Of a DNA stretch of 64,000 nucleotides, positions 1-8,537 are shown in pieces. The position numbers were made by a program, and so were the translations under genes. The stretch covers positions 93,357 to 157,356 of the forward strand of contig NZ_JACYOX010000007.1 in the NCBI RefSeq assembly GCF_015352955.1, in the 5' to 3' direction. The stretch's first letter is position 1. The number at the start of each line of letters is the position of its first letter. Source of the DNA: Noviherbaspirillum soli. Its GTDB lineage: Bacteria; Pseudomonadota; Gammaproteobacteria; Burkholderiales; Burkholderiaceae_D. The notes under the pieces are model-generated. The model did no database searches. It was not told where the DNA came from and saw only the letters and a program-made list of their open reading frames with translations.

Positions 1-321
1 CGCAATGTGCAGCCGGTGCTGGGCACGGCAACCGACACCGGCCTGCCGCCGGGCGCCATCGACCTGGCGCTGATGGTGGATGTCTATCACGAGCTGAGCC
101 ATCCACGGGAAATCCTGGAAAGCGTGGCGCGGGCGCTGAGGCCGGGCGGCAGGCTGGTCCTGGTGGAGTACCGCGCCGAGGACGAGCGGGTGCCGATCAA
201 GCCGCTGCACAAGATGAGCGAGGCCGGCATGCGGCGCGAGGTGGAAGCCAGCGGGCTGGTCTGGCAGCAGACCGTCACCACCCTGCCCTGGCAGCATGTG
301 GTGATCTTCCGCAGGCCCTGA
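1..321 (+). CDS. Class I SAM-dependent methyltransferase, C-terminal part (truncated by window edge)
   Basis: The frame is open from the first base and stops with TGA at 319-321, so only about the last 106 residues are visible and the true start lies outside the window. What is visible looks like the second half of a class I methyltransferase: an acidic strand in LALMVDVYHEL, then the helix and strand ALRPGGRLVLVEY that typically follow the catalytic region, and a closing strand HVVIFRRP. The glycine-rich SAM-binding motif I would be upstream. The substrate cannot be inferred. The gene ends 16 bases before the next one on the same strand, so the two may share a transcript. Confidence 0.75.
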   Translation, partial: RNVQPVLGTATDTGLPPGAIDLALMVDVYHELSHPREILESVARALRPGGRLVLVEYRAEDERVPIKPLHKMSEAGMRREVEASGLVWQQTVTTLPWQHVVIFRRP

Positions 322-337
322 GCGATCCCTGCCCGGC

Positions 338-1102
338 ATGCGCATCTACATCGGCACCAGCGGCTATCAGTACAAGCACTGGAACAACGGCGTCTTCTAT
401 CCACGCGGCGTGAAGGACCGGCTGGCCTATGCGCTGGAGCGCATGACGGCCATCGAAATCAATTCCAGCTTCTACCGCATACCGCCGCCCGACACGGTGG
501 CGGCCTGGGCCGCTGCGATGCCCGATGGCAGCAGCATGGTGCTCAAGGCGCCGCAGTCGGTCACGCACCGGCGGCGCCTCAAGCTGCACAGCGAGGGCGG
601 GGTCCGGCAGGGTGCCGACCTGCTGGCTTATTTCATCAGCGGCGCGCTGCGCATTCCGACCGACAAGCGCGGCCCGGTGCTGCTGCAGCTGCCCGGCCAG
701 ATGCAGATCGACCTGGCCCGGCTGGAGCCGGTGCTGGCGCTGCTTGCCGAACACGGACTGCGGGCAGCGCTGGAAATCCGGCATGCCTCCTGGTTCGTCG
801 CCGCCACCCTGTCCCTGCTCGAACGCTACGGCGCCGCGCTGGTGGCCTCCGACTGGCCCGAGTTCAGCACGCCGCTGGTGCCAACCTGCGACTTCCTGTA
901 CCTGCGCCGCCATGGGCCGGGAGCGCTGTATGCCAGCAGCTACGACGACAATGCGCTGCTGGCCGACCTGGACCAATTGCGCGCGCACCGCGTTGCGCCA
1001 ACGGACAGGGCCTATGTGTTCTTCAATAACGACATCCATGGCCATGCGCCGCATGATGCGATGCGCATGATGGCGCTGCTGGCACGCAATCTGCCTATCT
1101 GA
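338..1102 (+). CDS. DUF72 (YecE-like) family protein
   Basis: A 254-residue protein, the usual size for the DUF72 family, which folds as a TIM barrel and has no agreed biochemical role. The family signature is clear at the N terminus: MRIYIGTSGYQYKHW followed by FYP and by the helix holding AIEINSSFYRIPP. The conserved late segments are also present: ALEIRHASWF near residue 145 and YVFFNNDIHGHAPHDA near residue 230. There is no signal peptide or membrane segment, so it should be cytosolic. It starts 16 bases after the methyltransferase stop, which suggests co-transcription. Assignment rests on these motifs; function is unknown. Confidence 0.9.
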   Translation: MRIYIGTSGYQYKHWNNGVFYPRGVKDRLAYALERMTAIEINSSFYRIPPPDTVAAWAAAMPDGSSMVLKAPQSVTHRRRLKLHSEGGVRQGADLLAYFISGALRIPTDKRGPVLLQLPGQMQIDLARLEPVLALLAEHGLRAALEIRHASWFVAATLSLLERYGAALVASDWPEFSTPLVPTCDFLYLRRHGPGALYASSYDDNALLADLDQLRAHRVAPTDRAYVFFNNDIHGHAPHDAMRMMALLARNLPI

Positions 1103-1314
1103 GGCGGGCAAGCCATCGCATCACGCCAGCTTTCCACGCGCTTCCGTTACGTTAATTAATCTTTCACCGCGCAACCTATTTTCAGTTCCTCTGCGCCGCA
1201 CTGAACCATCTCTCGCTACAAGCCACCCACGGCCTTGCCCTCTAGCGCATTTCCAACCTGACTGGCATCAGCCGGCCAAGCAAGATTGCCTTTGGAAGAT
1301 TCGCCCAGGGGTGA

Positions 1315-1345
1315 GTAGGGTGCAATACCCGAAGGGCATTGCACC
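1315..1345 (+). repeat. REP hairpin with GTAG foot
   Basis: GTAG at 1315-1318, then arms GGTGCAAT and ATTGCACC around CCC-GAA-GGG, with an A opposite C at the base of the inner stem. It forms a divergent pair with the copy at 1397-1429. Confidence 0.85.
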
Positions 1346-1396
1346 GCGGTCGCATACCGTAAAGATCATCTCAAGGACCTTCGCTGGTCCACGCAA

Positions 1397-1429
1397 GGTG
1401 GAATGCCCCTTCGGGGTATTCCACCCTAC
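1397..1429 (-). repeat. REP hairpin, inverted, variant arms
   Basis: Read on the minus strand this is GTAG followed by arms GGTGGAAT and ATTCCACC around CCCC-GAA-GGGG. Relative to the 1315 copy both arms changed together (C to G and G to C), so pairing is kept. This is direct evidence that the hairpin is selected or copied as a structure. Confidence 0.85.
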
Positions 1430-1610
1430 GGCACCAGGGGCATGCCAAGGGCGCAGGACGCGAGGTGCGCCGCACCTGGGTCTGCGGCATGAGGCTAGTC
1501 TGGCCAAATTCGCTCTAGCCGCTCCACGAACGACATGCTCCGGCACCCAGGCATTTCCACGGCATTCTCCTTTTCCTTCACAACGCATCCCTTGTAAGAG
1601 GCTTCTTAAA

Positions 1611-1718
1611 ATGGCGACTCCCATCCCCGCTTCCGCAATTGCCGGCAAAGGCGTTTTCATTCCCACCACAGGTACAACCGACACCACGTCCACCGCCACC
1701 ACCCCCAGCACGCCCCGG
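1611..1718 (+). other. Probable true N-terminus of the TPR protein, out of frame
   Basis: An ATG at 1611 sits behind TAAGAGG with good spacing and opens a frame reading MATPIPASAIAGKGVFIP and then a Thr-rich stretch. That frame ends at a TAG at 1776-1778, while the long TPR frame, one base out of register, has no ATG here and begins with an unsupported GTG. Adding one C to the C run at 1702-1706 joins the two frames without a break. This is either a real frameshift or a homopolymer sequencing error. Confidence 0.55.
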
Positions 1719-3076
1719 TGCTTGCCACCGTGCCGGGCCGCAATCCGTCCGCGCTGCACCAGCCGGCCGACCATGTAGGCCAGCAAAACCCACCGCCGTC
1801 GACCAGCCATCCCGTGCTGATTCCCACAGACAATGGCACACCGGCATCCGCAACACCGGAGAAATCCAGGAAGGACGCGCCCCCGCCCGGCACGGGCAGG
1901 GAAAGCGACGGCGAAGACAACGACGATGCCGGCAACGGTCGCGGCATCGACAAGCCGTTCTCGACCATCGGAACGCTCCACATTGGGAAACCTGTAGCCG
2001 GTGCCCAAGATACCGATACCGCCACGTCATATCATGACATCGGTACAGCGCTACACACGCAAGGCAAATACGCCGAGGCGATGGAGTACCTTCTCAAGGC
2101 GCTCGCCATCCGGGAAAAGAGCTCCGGCACTGACCCTTTCGCTACCGCCCCGTTATATATGCAGATCGGCGCCCTGCTATACGGTCAGGCCAGGCATGCC
2201 GAAGCATTGGTGTACTTTCTCAAGGCACTTCCTTTGTTGGAAAAGGGCTTCGGCACTGACCATGCCTATACCGCCAAAGCACATGAGAACATCGCTTTGG
2301 TGCTACAGGCTCAAGGTCAGCATCCCGAGGCGCTAAAGCACTATCGCAAGGCACTCGACATCCGGGAAAAGATCCTCGGCATCGATGAGACCGAGACCGC
2401 CGAGTCGCATAACAACATCGGAAGTCTGCTAGATGCGCAAGGCAAGCATGCCCAGGCGCTGGAGCACTATTGCAAGGCGCTTGCTATCCGGGAAAAAGTC
2501 CACGGCACTGACCATCCATCTACGGCAACATCGTATAACAACATTGGGGGGCTGCTACAAGATCAAGGCAAGCATGCCCAGGCGCTCCAGTACTTTCTCA
2601 AGGCGCTCGCCATCAACAAAAAAGTCGCCGGCACCGAACATCCTAATACTGCCCTGGGGTACCACAACATCGGCGTGCTGTTACACCGCCAGGGCAAGCA
2701 TGACCAGGCACTGGAGTACCTCCTCAAGGCGCTTGTGATCAAGGAGAAGGTCCTGGGCATCGACCATCCCCTTACCATCGCATCGTATGACAACATCGGG
2801 GCGTTGCTGCATGGTCAAGGCAAGGATGTCCTGGCACTGGAATACCTTCTCAAGGTGATCACGATCAGGGAAAGGGTCCTCGGCGCCGATCATCCCGTTA
2901 CCACCAAGTCCCGTCTCCCCCTGAGAATGGTTCTGCAGAAACAGGGCGTGTATGCCCAAGCACTGGCCTATTTTCGCAAAGCGCTCGTCGAAGCAACCAC
3001 TACCGGCAATGACGCAAAAATAGCGATATATCAGCGCTATATCGATTTACTGGCTCTTGCCAATCCAAAGTCCTGA
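1718..3076 (+). CDS. Tetratricopeptide repeat protein (kinesin-light-chain-like TPRs)
   Basis: The frame from GTG 1718 gives 452 residues. The first 100 or so are low-complexity and rich in Pro, Thr and Ser. The remainder is eight consecutive 42-residue repeats of the kinesin light chain type, each with the pattern NIG-LL-QGKHAQALEY-KALAIREKV-GTDHP. Such arrays form a superhelix that binds other proteins, and no enzymatic domain is attached. No signal peptide or membrane helix is visible in this frame. The GTG has no ribosome-binding site; a better start is the ATG at 1611 in another frame (see that entry), which would add about 36 residues. The binding partner is unknown. Repeat identity is high, suggesting recent internal duplication. 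Confidence 0.85.
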   Translation: MLATVPGRNPSALHQPADHVGQQNPPPSTSHPVLIPTDNGTPASATPEKSRKDAPPPGTGRESDGEDNDDAGNGRGIDKPFSTIGTLHIGKPVAGAQDTDTATSYHDIGTALHTQGKYAEAMEYLLKALAIREKSSGTDPFATAPLYMQIGALLYGQARHAEALVYFLKALPLLEKGFGTDHAYTAKAHENIALVLQAQGQHPEALKHYRKALDIREKILGIDETETAESHNNIGSLLDAQGKHAQALEHYCKALAIREKVHGTDHPSTATSYNNIGGLLQDQGKHAQALQYFLKALAINKKVAGTEHPNTALGYHNIGVLLHRQGKHDQALEYLLKALVIKEKVLGIDHPLTIASYDNIGALLHGQGKDVLALEYLLKVITIRERVLGADHPVTTKSRLPLRMVLQKQGVYAQALAYFRKALVEATTTGNDAKIAIYQRYIDLLALANPKS

Positions 3077-3224
3077 GCATTGCGCTCTTTCCGCCGGCTG
3101 CCAATCGCGGCCGACAGTCGCCTGGAAGCACGGCACAGCAAATGCAACGCAACAGTCTGCCAGCGCCGTCAAAGCATGCGTCATAGGCCACGATAACCAA
3201 GCCGTGCAAAGCACGCCCCGCACA

Positions 3225-4910
3225 TCATCCTACCCTCTCCCCCGCCAGCACCCCCACCGCCTCCCTGTCAGTGCTGAACAATCGCCCCTCCCCGATCATC
3301 GCAATCAACCCCGCACGCTCCATCACCTCCCACACCTGCTTCTTCACCGCCGCCAGGTTCAGCTCCACGTTCTGCGCCTGCAGGTTCAGCGCCAGCGCCT
3401 CCAGCAGGTCCACGCCACTGGCGTCGATATCATTGATGCCCGAGGCCGACAGCAGCACCCGGCGCACGCGCGGGTCGGCGCTCTGGCGCTCGACGATGAA
3501 GCGCTCCAGCGCGGCGGCGGTGAGGAAGTTCAGGGCGGAGTCCATGCGCACCGCCAGCAGGTCGGGCGCCAGCGGCGGCAGGTCGAAGCGGGCGCGGTCG
3601 CGCAGCGTGCCGTCGGGGTGCAGCGCGACTTCGATGATGCGGGGGTGGGCGCGGCGGTACAGGAAGGTCACCATGGTCAGGCCCAGGCCGGCGAAGACGC
3701 CGAAGTGCAGCCGCGGCGAGAACGACAGGGTGACGATGAAGGTCACGGCGGCGACCGCCGCGTCGTCGCGCGAAATATGGAACAGGCGGCGGAAGGCGCC
3801 GAAGTCGAGCAGGTTGAACACCGGCACCATGATCATCGCCGCCAGCACCGAGTAGGGCAGGTCGTGGATGAAGCCGGTCAAAAACAGCAGCGAGAACAGC
3901 ACGCACAGCGCGGCCACCAGCGACGACCAGGCGCTGGTGGCGCCGGCATACAGGTTCAGCGCCGAGCGCGAGATCGAGCCGCTGACGGGAAAGGCGCCGC
4001 AGAAGCCGCTGGTCATCTTGGCCAGGCCCTGGCCGATCAGTTCCTGGTTTTCATCCCAGCGCTCGCGCTGCTTGCGGGCGATCACGCGGCAGCTCGACAT
4101 CGCCTCGGTGAAGCTGACGATGGCCAGGATCAGCGCGCCCAGCCACAGCTCGCGGTGGCTGTCGAAGGAGATCGCGGGCGGCAGCGCCAGCGTTGGCAGG
4201 CTGGCCGGCAGCTTGCCGACGATGGCGCCGCCGTGGCCGGCGTAGTCCAGCAGCCGGCTGGCGAGTATGCCCAGCACGGTCACCAGCAGCACGCCCGGCA
4301 GCCGTGGCGCGTAACGCCGCAACAGCACCAGCAACAGGATGGCGCTGCAACCGAAGGCGGCGGTGATGGGCGTGCCGCGCGAGAAGGTAATGAACTCGGC
4401 GGGCGCGGACCACTGCCGCGGATGAAAGGCAATGCCCAGCAATTGCGGCAGCTGGGAAAGCATGATGATCACCGCGGCGGCGTTGATGAAGCCGGTGACC
4501 ACCGGCTGTGACACCAGGTTGGCGATGCTGCCCATGCGGAACACGCCCAGCAGCATCTGGAACAGGCCCGAGTAGAGCGCCAGCCAGATCGCCAGTGCGG
4601 TCCAGGTGCCTGTTTCCGGCGCGGCCAGCGATGAAAGCGAGCCGAACACGAGGATGGAAGTGAGCGCCACCGGTCCGACTGCCAGCAGCGGCGACGAGCC
4701 CCACAGCATGCCGATGATGCTGGGCAGCAGTGCGGCATACAGGCCCGTGTGCGGCGGCATGCCGGCCAGCGTCGCATAGGCCAGCGCCTGCGGCACCAGC
4801 ACCAGGCCGACGGTAATGCCGGCCCACACATCGCGTTTCAGGGATTGCCGCGTCGGACGCGGCCAGGACAGGAAGGGAAAATAACGTCGCAGGCGGTGGG
4901 AAGGCTGCAT
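3225..4910 (-). CDS. SulP family anion transporter with STAS domain
   Basis: A 561-residue inner-membrane permease. Residues about 20-400 hold the hydrophobic Sulfate_transp domain, opening with the family hallmark VPQALAYATLAGMPPHTGLYAA, and with the conserved stretch SGSISRSALN near residue 315. The last 120 residues form a STAS domain with the NDIDASGVDLLEAL motif, whose Ser/Asp region in this family contacts regulatory partners. SulP proteins move sulfate, bicarbonate or other anions with H+ or Na+; the exact substrate cannot be read from sequence. The gene stands alone, converging on the TPR gene with 148 bases between stops. Length is normal for bacterial SulP proteins. Confidence 0.93.
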   Translation of the reverse strand: MQPSHRLRRYFPFLSWPRPTRQSLKRDVWAGITVGLVLVPQALAYATLAGMPPHTGLYAALLPSIIGMLWGSSPLLAVGPVALTSILVFGSLSSLAAPETGTWTALAIWLALYSGLFQMLLGVFRMGSIANLVSQPVVTGFINAAAVIIMLSQLPQLLGIAFHPRQWSAPAEFITFSRGTPITAAFGCSAILLLVLLRRYAPRLPGVLLVTVLGILASRLLDYAGHGGAIVGKLPASLPTLALPPAISFDSHRELWLGALILAIVSFTEAMSSCRVIARKQRERWDENQELIGQGLAKMTSGFCGAFPVSGSISRSALNLYAGATSAWSSLVAALCVLFSLLFLTGFIHDLPYSVLAAMIMVPVFNLLDFGAFRRLFHISRDDAAVAAVTFIVTLSFSPRLHFGVFAGLGLTMVTFLYRRAHPRIIEVALHPDGTLRDRARFDLPPLAPDLLAVRMDSALNFLTAAALERFIVERQSADPRVRRVLLSASGINDIDASGVDLLEALALNLQAQNVELNLAAVKKQVWEVMERAGLIAMIGEGRLFSTDREAVGVLAGERVG

Positions 4911-5176
4911 CTCGGGCTGTTGTGGTTGGTGTGGGTTGCCCTGGTAACGCTGGCCTGATTCGCGCCGGGGCTCTCCGCGCGGGCCTGTCTCTTATATGAA
5001 CACCTCGTTGGACGTCACGCAGTATAAAGTACGCGCCCGCAAGAAACAGTACATGTGTGCGGCCCTGACCGGCGCGTTGATGTATTGGCGCATTGCCCGC
5101 CCTTGCGTTGCATCCGGGCAGGTCGCCGCCCTCTCACAATGTCGTCCGCACGGGGGCCTGGCCATGCGCGCGCAGG

Positions 5177-5211
5177 CAAGAAAAAACCACGGCCGGGAAG
5201 CGCCGTGGTTT
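5177..5211 (-). terminator. Rho-independent terminator of the PEP-CTERM gene
   Basis: On the minus strand a 10-bp stem (AAACCACGGC pairing with GCCGTGGTTT, arms 5184-5193 and 5202-5211) is followed by a T-rich run. It lies about 50 bases past the stop of the PEP-CTERM gene. Confidence 0.8.
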
Positions 5212-5261
5212 CGGATTGCAGCCTGTCCCCGCCACCGCCGTGCAGGCGGCGGCGGGCATCA

Positions 5262-6092
5262 TCAGGCTTGCTTGCGACGACGGGCCAGGCCCAGGCCCAG
5301 CAGGCCCAGACCGACCATGGCCACGGTTGCCGGCTCCGGCACTTCCGAAGAGCCGCCGAAGATCACGTCGAGCGAACCGTTGATGACCTGGGTGCCGGTC
5401 GGGTTGAAGTTGTTGAGCTGGCCCGACTGGAACGAAATGTTATAGAACGGGTTGGGCGCAACAAAGTATTCGCTGCCGGCAGCGGTCAGGTTGAAGGTCG
5501 ACGAGGCGCCGAAGCTGCCGCAGTTGATGCCGTTGGTGGCGCCGCAGGTGCTCAGGCTCGGGTCGAGGCGGCCTTCGCCGGAAGTCGGGGTGCCGGTGGC
5601 GATCAGCACGTCATCCGCGGTGTTGGTGGTGGAGAAACCCAGCGCGCCATTGGCCGGCTGGCCGAACACGGTGTTGGATTGTGCGTCGGCGAACAGGTTC
5701 AGGGTGCCGCCTGGCGTGAAGCTGAACACGGTGCCGGATCCGGTGGTGTTGAAGGTGCCGGTGCCCTGGTACAGCGCGTACAGGCCATACTGGCTGGCCG
5801 AACCGCCGAGCTGGCTTGCCACCGGAGTGGAGCCGTTACCTGCGACGAACTGGCCTGCATTCCACTTCAGGGACACATTGAAGGTGCCGCTGGTTTCGGA
5901 GCCGGCGAAGGTGATGACTTCCACGTAGTTGCCGGTAATCTTGTCGGCGGTGAAGGTCTGGCCGAGCGCGCCGGCGATGGCGCCTTCGTTCACGGTGAAA
6001 TCAGGGAAGCTTTGTGCCATGGCGCCCGAGCTGGCGGCGAACGAGGCGGTGACTGCGCATGCGATCAGGGTCTTGCGAATTGCGTTTTTCAT
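5262..6092 (-). CDS. PEP-CTERM sorting domain protein, resembling flocculation-associated PepA
   Basis: A 276-residue exported protein. Residues 1-27 are a Sec signal peptide ending in GAMAQS. The mature part is a Gly/Ser/Thr/Asn-rich beta-type domain. The C terminus has the complete PEP-CTERM tripartite signal: VPEPATVAMVGLGLLGLGLA then RRRKQA, the target of exosortase EpsH and archaeosortase-like sorting enzymes. The N-terminal block with FPDFTVNEGAI and DKITGNYVEVITF resembles the flocculation-associated PEP-CTERM protein PepA as I recall it, so a role in cell aggregation or exopolysaccharide matrix is plausible but inferred. A -24/-12 promoter lies 54-69 bases upstream and a terminator follows, so it is a single-gene unit. 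Confidence 0.85.
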   Translation of the reverse strand: MKNAIRKTLIACAVTASFAASSGAMAQSFPDFTVNEGAIAGALGQTFTADKITGNYVEVITFAGSETSGTFNVSLKWNAGQFVAGNGSTPVASQLGGSASQYGLYALYQGTGTFNTTGSGTVFSFTPGGTLNLFADAQSNTVFGQPANGALGFSTTNTADDVLIATGTPTSGEGRLDPSLSTCGATNGINCGSFGASSTFNLTAAGSEYFVAPNPFYNISFQSGQLNNFNPTGTQVINGSLDVIFGGSSEVPEPATVAMVGLGLLGLGLARRRKQA

Positions 6093-6145
6093 TTTTCCGA
6101 TTCCAGTTTGATTAATTATGGCGAGATTGCTCTCATGGCTTATTC

Positions 6146-6161
6146 AGCAGGAACCGTGCCA
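6146..6161 (-). promoter_or_regulatory. Sigma-54 (-24/-12) promoter of the PEP-CTERM gene
   Basis: The minus strand reads TGGCACGGTTCCTGCT. GG and GC are separated by exactly 10 bases and all but one position of the TGGCAC-N5-TTGC consensus match. It ends 54 bases upstream of the start codon, giving a short leader. PEP-CTERM genes are known to be controlled by the PrsK/PrsR sigma-54 system in related organisms. Confidence 0.75.
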
Positions 6162-6220
6162 CCTGATCAACGTTTTTTAAAATCAACGACTTAACAAGTT
6201 ACTGAATGTAACTAGTTTCA

Positions 6221-6258
6221 ATATTGTAAATTTATCCGACACAACAATTTTACAATAT
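6221..6258. repeat. Perfect 10-bp inverted repeat in AT-rich spacer
   Basis: Arms ATATTGTAAA (6221-6230) and TTTACAATAT (6249-6258) with an 18-base centre. It lies about 60 bases upstream of the sigma-54 promoter, a location suited to an activator or repressor site. The protein that binds is unknown. Confidence 0.5.
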
Positions 6259-6643
6259 GCATGGAATGCACGAAATGTATGTGCGTTTGCGCACGTAAAT
6301 AGGAATTAATGAGAATTATTGGCGTTTTCCCTTCTTTTGAAAGCGATCCAGACAAGCATTCATAGTGTCGGCGCCGTATCAGCCATGATTGTGAACTGTG
6401 GGCATGAGCAAGTTCTTACCAGATTATCGAACGCAGTCATAATTACTGCAGGAAACATATTTGAATTTTTATTAGATGTTTCCCTAATTCATTCTTTTAT
6501 TTATTCAGTGTCATTATTAACTTCATGCAATTTTTCATGCATCAATAGGCGCGCCATCCATGCACTTTGCGTCGGTGTTTTCGATCAAAACCCGCCCTGC
6601 CCTTTTCCGGCAGACTGTCCCGTTAATCGACAGGTAGAAAACC

Positions 6644-7852
6644 ATGAATCGACGGTGGGAACTGGATCTGCTACGGGGCTTCATGCTGGTGATGATGTTT
6701 ACCACGCATCTGCCGACCCGGTTTTCCGACAAGCTTGGCCAGCCTTTCGGCTATGTGTCGGCCGCCGAGGGGTTCGTGATGCTGTCGGCCTTCATGGCGG
6801 GCCTGATCTACACCGGGCGGGCGCAAAAGGCAGGCATACCGGCAATGAAGAAGGCCTTCTTCCGGCGCGTCACCACGGTCTATGCCTGCCATGCCACCCT
6901 GCTGCTGTTCCTGTTCTCGGCCATTGCCATGCTCGGCCTGAAGCTCGACCAGCCGGCGCTGACCAACCTGATCGGCTTCTATCTTTCCGACCCCTGGGCC
7001 GCGCTGCCGGGGGCGCTGCTGCTGATCTACAACCCGCCGCTGCTCGATATCCTGCCGCTCTACATCCTGCTGCTGTTCGCCAGCCCCTTCGTGCTCGCCT
7101 TTGCGATGCAGCGCGGCTGGACCTGGATATTCGTGATCAGCGTGGCCTTGTGGGCATGCGGCCAGTTTCCGCTGTCGCAGGGCTTGTACGAGGTGCTGGC
7201 GCGGCATACCGGGCTGCGGGTGCCGTTCAGTGAAACCGGCTCGTTTGAAACCCTGTCCTGGCAATTCCTCTGGCTGTTCGGCCTGTGGATGGGCGCCGCC
7301 ACCGCGCAGGGCAGGCTGGACCATCGCAAGCCCTTTCCGCAAGCCCTGGTAGTGGCCGCTTTCCTGGTGGTGCTGGCTGGGCTGGTGTGGCGACATACGG
7401 CCGGGCAGATTCCGGTGCCGGGGCATGCCGAATCCGTGGTCAACCAGCTGTTTGACAAATGGAAACTGGGGCCGCTGCGCATGCTGAACCTCTTCGCGCT
7501 GCTGGTGGTGATCATGCATGTCGGCCCGCGCCTGAGCGAGCGGCTGCCGCGCATCGGCTTTCTGGAAAAGCTGGGGTCGGCATCATTGCCGGTGTTCTGC
7601 ATGCACCTGGTTGTGGTTCTTGCCGCCCTGTCGATTGCCGGGGAATACCGGCCCGGCCGTCCACTGCTGCTGGATGTGCTGATGATGGCGGCTGGCCTGG
7701 CCGCGCTCTATGCAACCGCCCTCATCACCCTGTACATCGACCGCGAGGAGCAGCAGCGCATGCTGGCCGCGCGCAAGGCGCAGGAACTGCAACGCGCCGG
7801 GCGCCGCCGGTCCAGGGCCGCCCATGCGGCCGAATCCGACCTGCCTACCTGA
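6644..7852 (+). CDS. OpgC-like integral membrane acyltransferase
   Basis: A 402-residue polytopic membrane protein with about ten predicted helices. It opens with RRWELDLLRGFMLVMMFTTHLPT, the R-x-x-x-x-D-x-x-R-G pattern typical of OpgC and acyltransferase-3-like proteins, followed by FGYVSAAEGFVMLSAFMAG, also characteristic of OpgC. OpgC adds succinyl groups to osmoregulated periplasmic glucans; here the substrate is inferred only from the family. The tail after the last helix is basic and Ala/Arg-rich. No glucan synthesis genes (opgGH) are in view. The stop overlaps the convergent SGNH hydrolase gene by 8 bases. Confidence 0.85.
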   Translation: MNRRWELDLLRGFMLVMMFTTHLPTRFSDKLGQPFGYVSAAEGFVMLSAFMAGLIYTGRAQKAGIPAMKKAFFRRVTTVYACHATLLLFLFSAIAMLGLKLDQPALTNLIGFYLSDPWAALPGALLLIYNPPLLDILPLYILLLFASPFVLAFAMQRGWTWIFVISVALWACGQFPLSQGLYEVLARHTGLRVPFSETGSFETLSWQFLWLFGLWMGAATAQGRLDHRKPFPQALVVAAFLVVLAGLVWRHTAGQIPVPGHAESVVNQLFDKWKLGPLRMLNLFALLVVIMHVGPRLSERLPRIGFLEKLGSASLPVFCMHLVVVLAALSIAGEYRPGRPLLLDVLMMAAGLAALYATALITLYIDREEQQRMLAARKAQELQRAGRRRSRAAHAAESDLPT

Positions 7853-8537
7853 GCGACGGCGAGATCAGGTCATGCCATAGCGCATAGCCAGCCTGGTTCA
7901 TGTGCAGCCTGTCTTCGCGGAACAATTCCGGGCGCGGCGCGCCGCTGCTGTCGAGCATGGGCGTGAAGACATCGATATAGCGGGCATTGTCCAGGTGCGA
8001 CACATACTCGCTGATCAGGGCATTGGTGGCACGGATGTCGGCCAAAAGGCCAACGCGGGCAATGCTGGGCTTGATCGACACATAGGCGATGCGGGTGGCG
8101 GGCAATGCGGCGCGCACGCCTTCGACGAAGCGGCTAAAGCTCTTCAGCACCTGCTCCGGCCGGCGGCCTTCGGCCAGGTCGTTCTCGCCGGCATACACCA
8201 CCACCGTGCGCGGCTTGTAGGGAATCACCAGGCGGCTCAGGTAGGCAGCGCAGTCCTCCATGCGGGAACCGCCAAAGCCGCGCTTGACCACGATGGGCGC
8301 GGTGTTGAATTGTTGTTCCAGGTTGTCCCAGAGGCGGATCGACGAACTGCCCACGAACAGCACGCCGCCTGGCGCCGGCATCTTTTGCTTGTCGGCATTG
8401 GCGAAGGCGTCGAAGCTCGACGTCCAGCGCGGATCGATGGCGGCCTGAAGCCCGGCCGCGCTGCCTTGGGCCAGGACCGGCTGCGCCAGCCCGGCGGCAA
8501 GGACAAGGAAAACCACTGCCCGAGAAATGGCAATCAT
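7845..8537 (-). CDS. Exported SGNH/GDSL-type hydrolase
   Basis: A 230-residue protein with a signal peptide (residues 1-23, cleavage likely after VLAQG). The SGNH catalytic blocks are present in order: block I with the nucleophile Ser in LFVGSSSIRLW, block II glycine in RGFGGSRMED, block III Asn in VVYAGENDLAEG, and block V Asp-x-x-His in DRLHMNQAGY close to the C terminus. Such periplasmic enzymes usually remove acyl groups from glycans or lipids. Sitting tail-to-tail with an OpgC-like acyltransferase, it might act on a related acylated glycan, but opposite orientation makes that only a suggestion. Confidence 0.9.
   Translation of the reverse strand: MIAISRAVVFLVLAAGLAQPVLAQGSAAGLQAAIDPRWTSSFDAFANADKQKMPAPGGVLFVGSSSIRLWDNLEQQFNTAPIVVKRGFGGSRMEDCAAYLSRLVIPYKPRTVVVYAGENDLAEGRRPEQVLKSFSRFVEGVRAALPATRIAYVSIKPSIARVGLLADIRATNALISEYVSHLDNARYIDVFTPMLDSSGAPRPELFREDRLHMNQAGYALWHDLISPSLR

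Larger units (their letters stand above)
1103..1610. other. Intergenic region with an inverted REP pair
   Basis: About 500 bases with no supportable gene. It holds two REP hairpins in opposite orientation (1315-1345 and 1397-1429) and a 15-bp palindrome with 7-bp arms at 1463-1477. The end of the region carries a TAAGAGG Shine-Dalgarno-like sequence just before an ATG at 1611, the probable original start of the TPR protein. Confidence 0.6.
6093..6643. other. AT-rich intergenic region between PEP-CTERM and OpgC-like genes
   Basis: Clearly lower in GC than the flanks. It holds the sigma-54 promoter at 6146-6161 (minus strand) and a perfect inverted repeat at 6221-6258. No convincing gene is seen; a frame open from 6319 lacks a credible start and has no coding character. 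Confidence 0.6.

Noticed and set aside
3057..4511. Long plus-strand frame opposite the SulP gene
   Set aside because: Gln/His/Arg-rich composition typical of antisense frames; SulP and STAS motifs are clear on the other strand.
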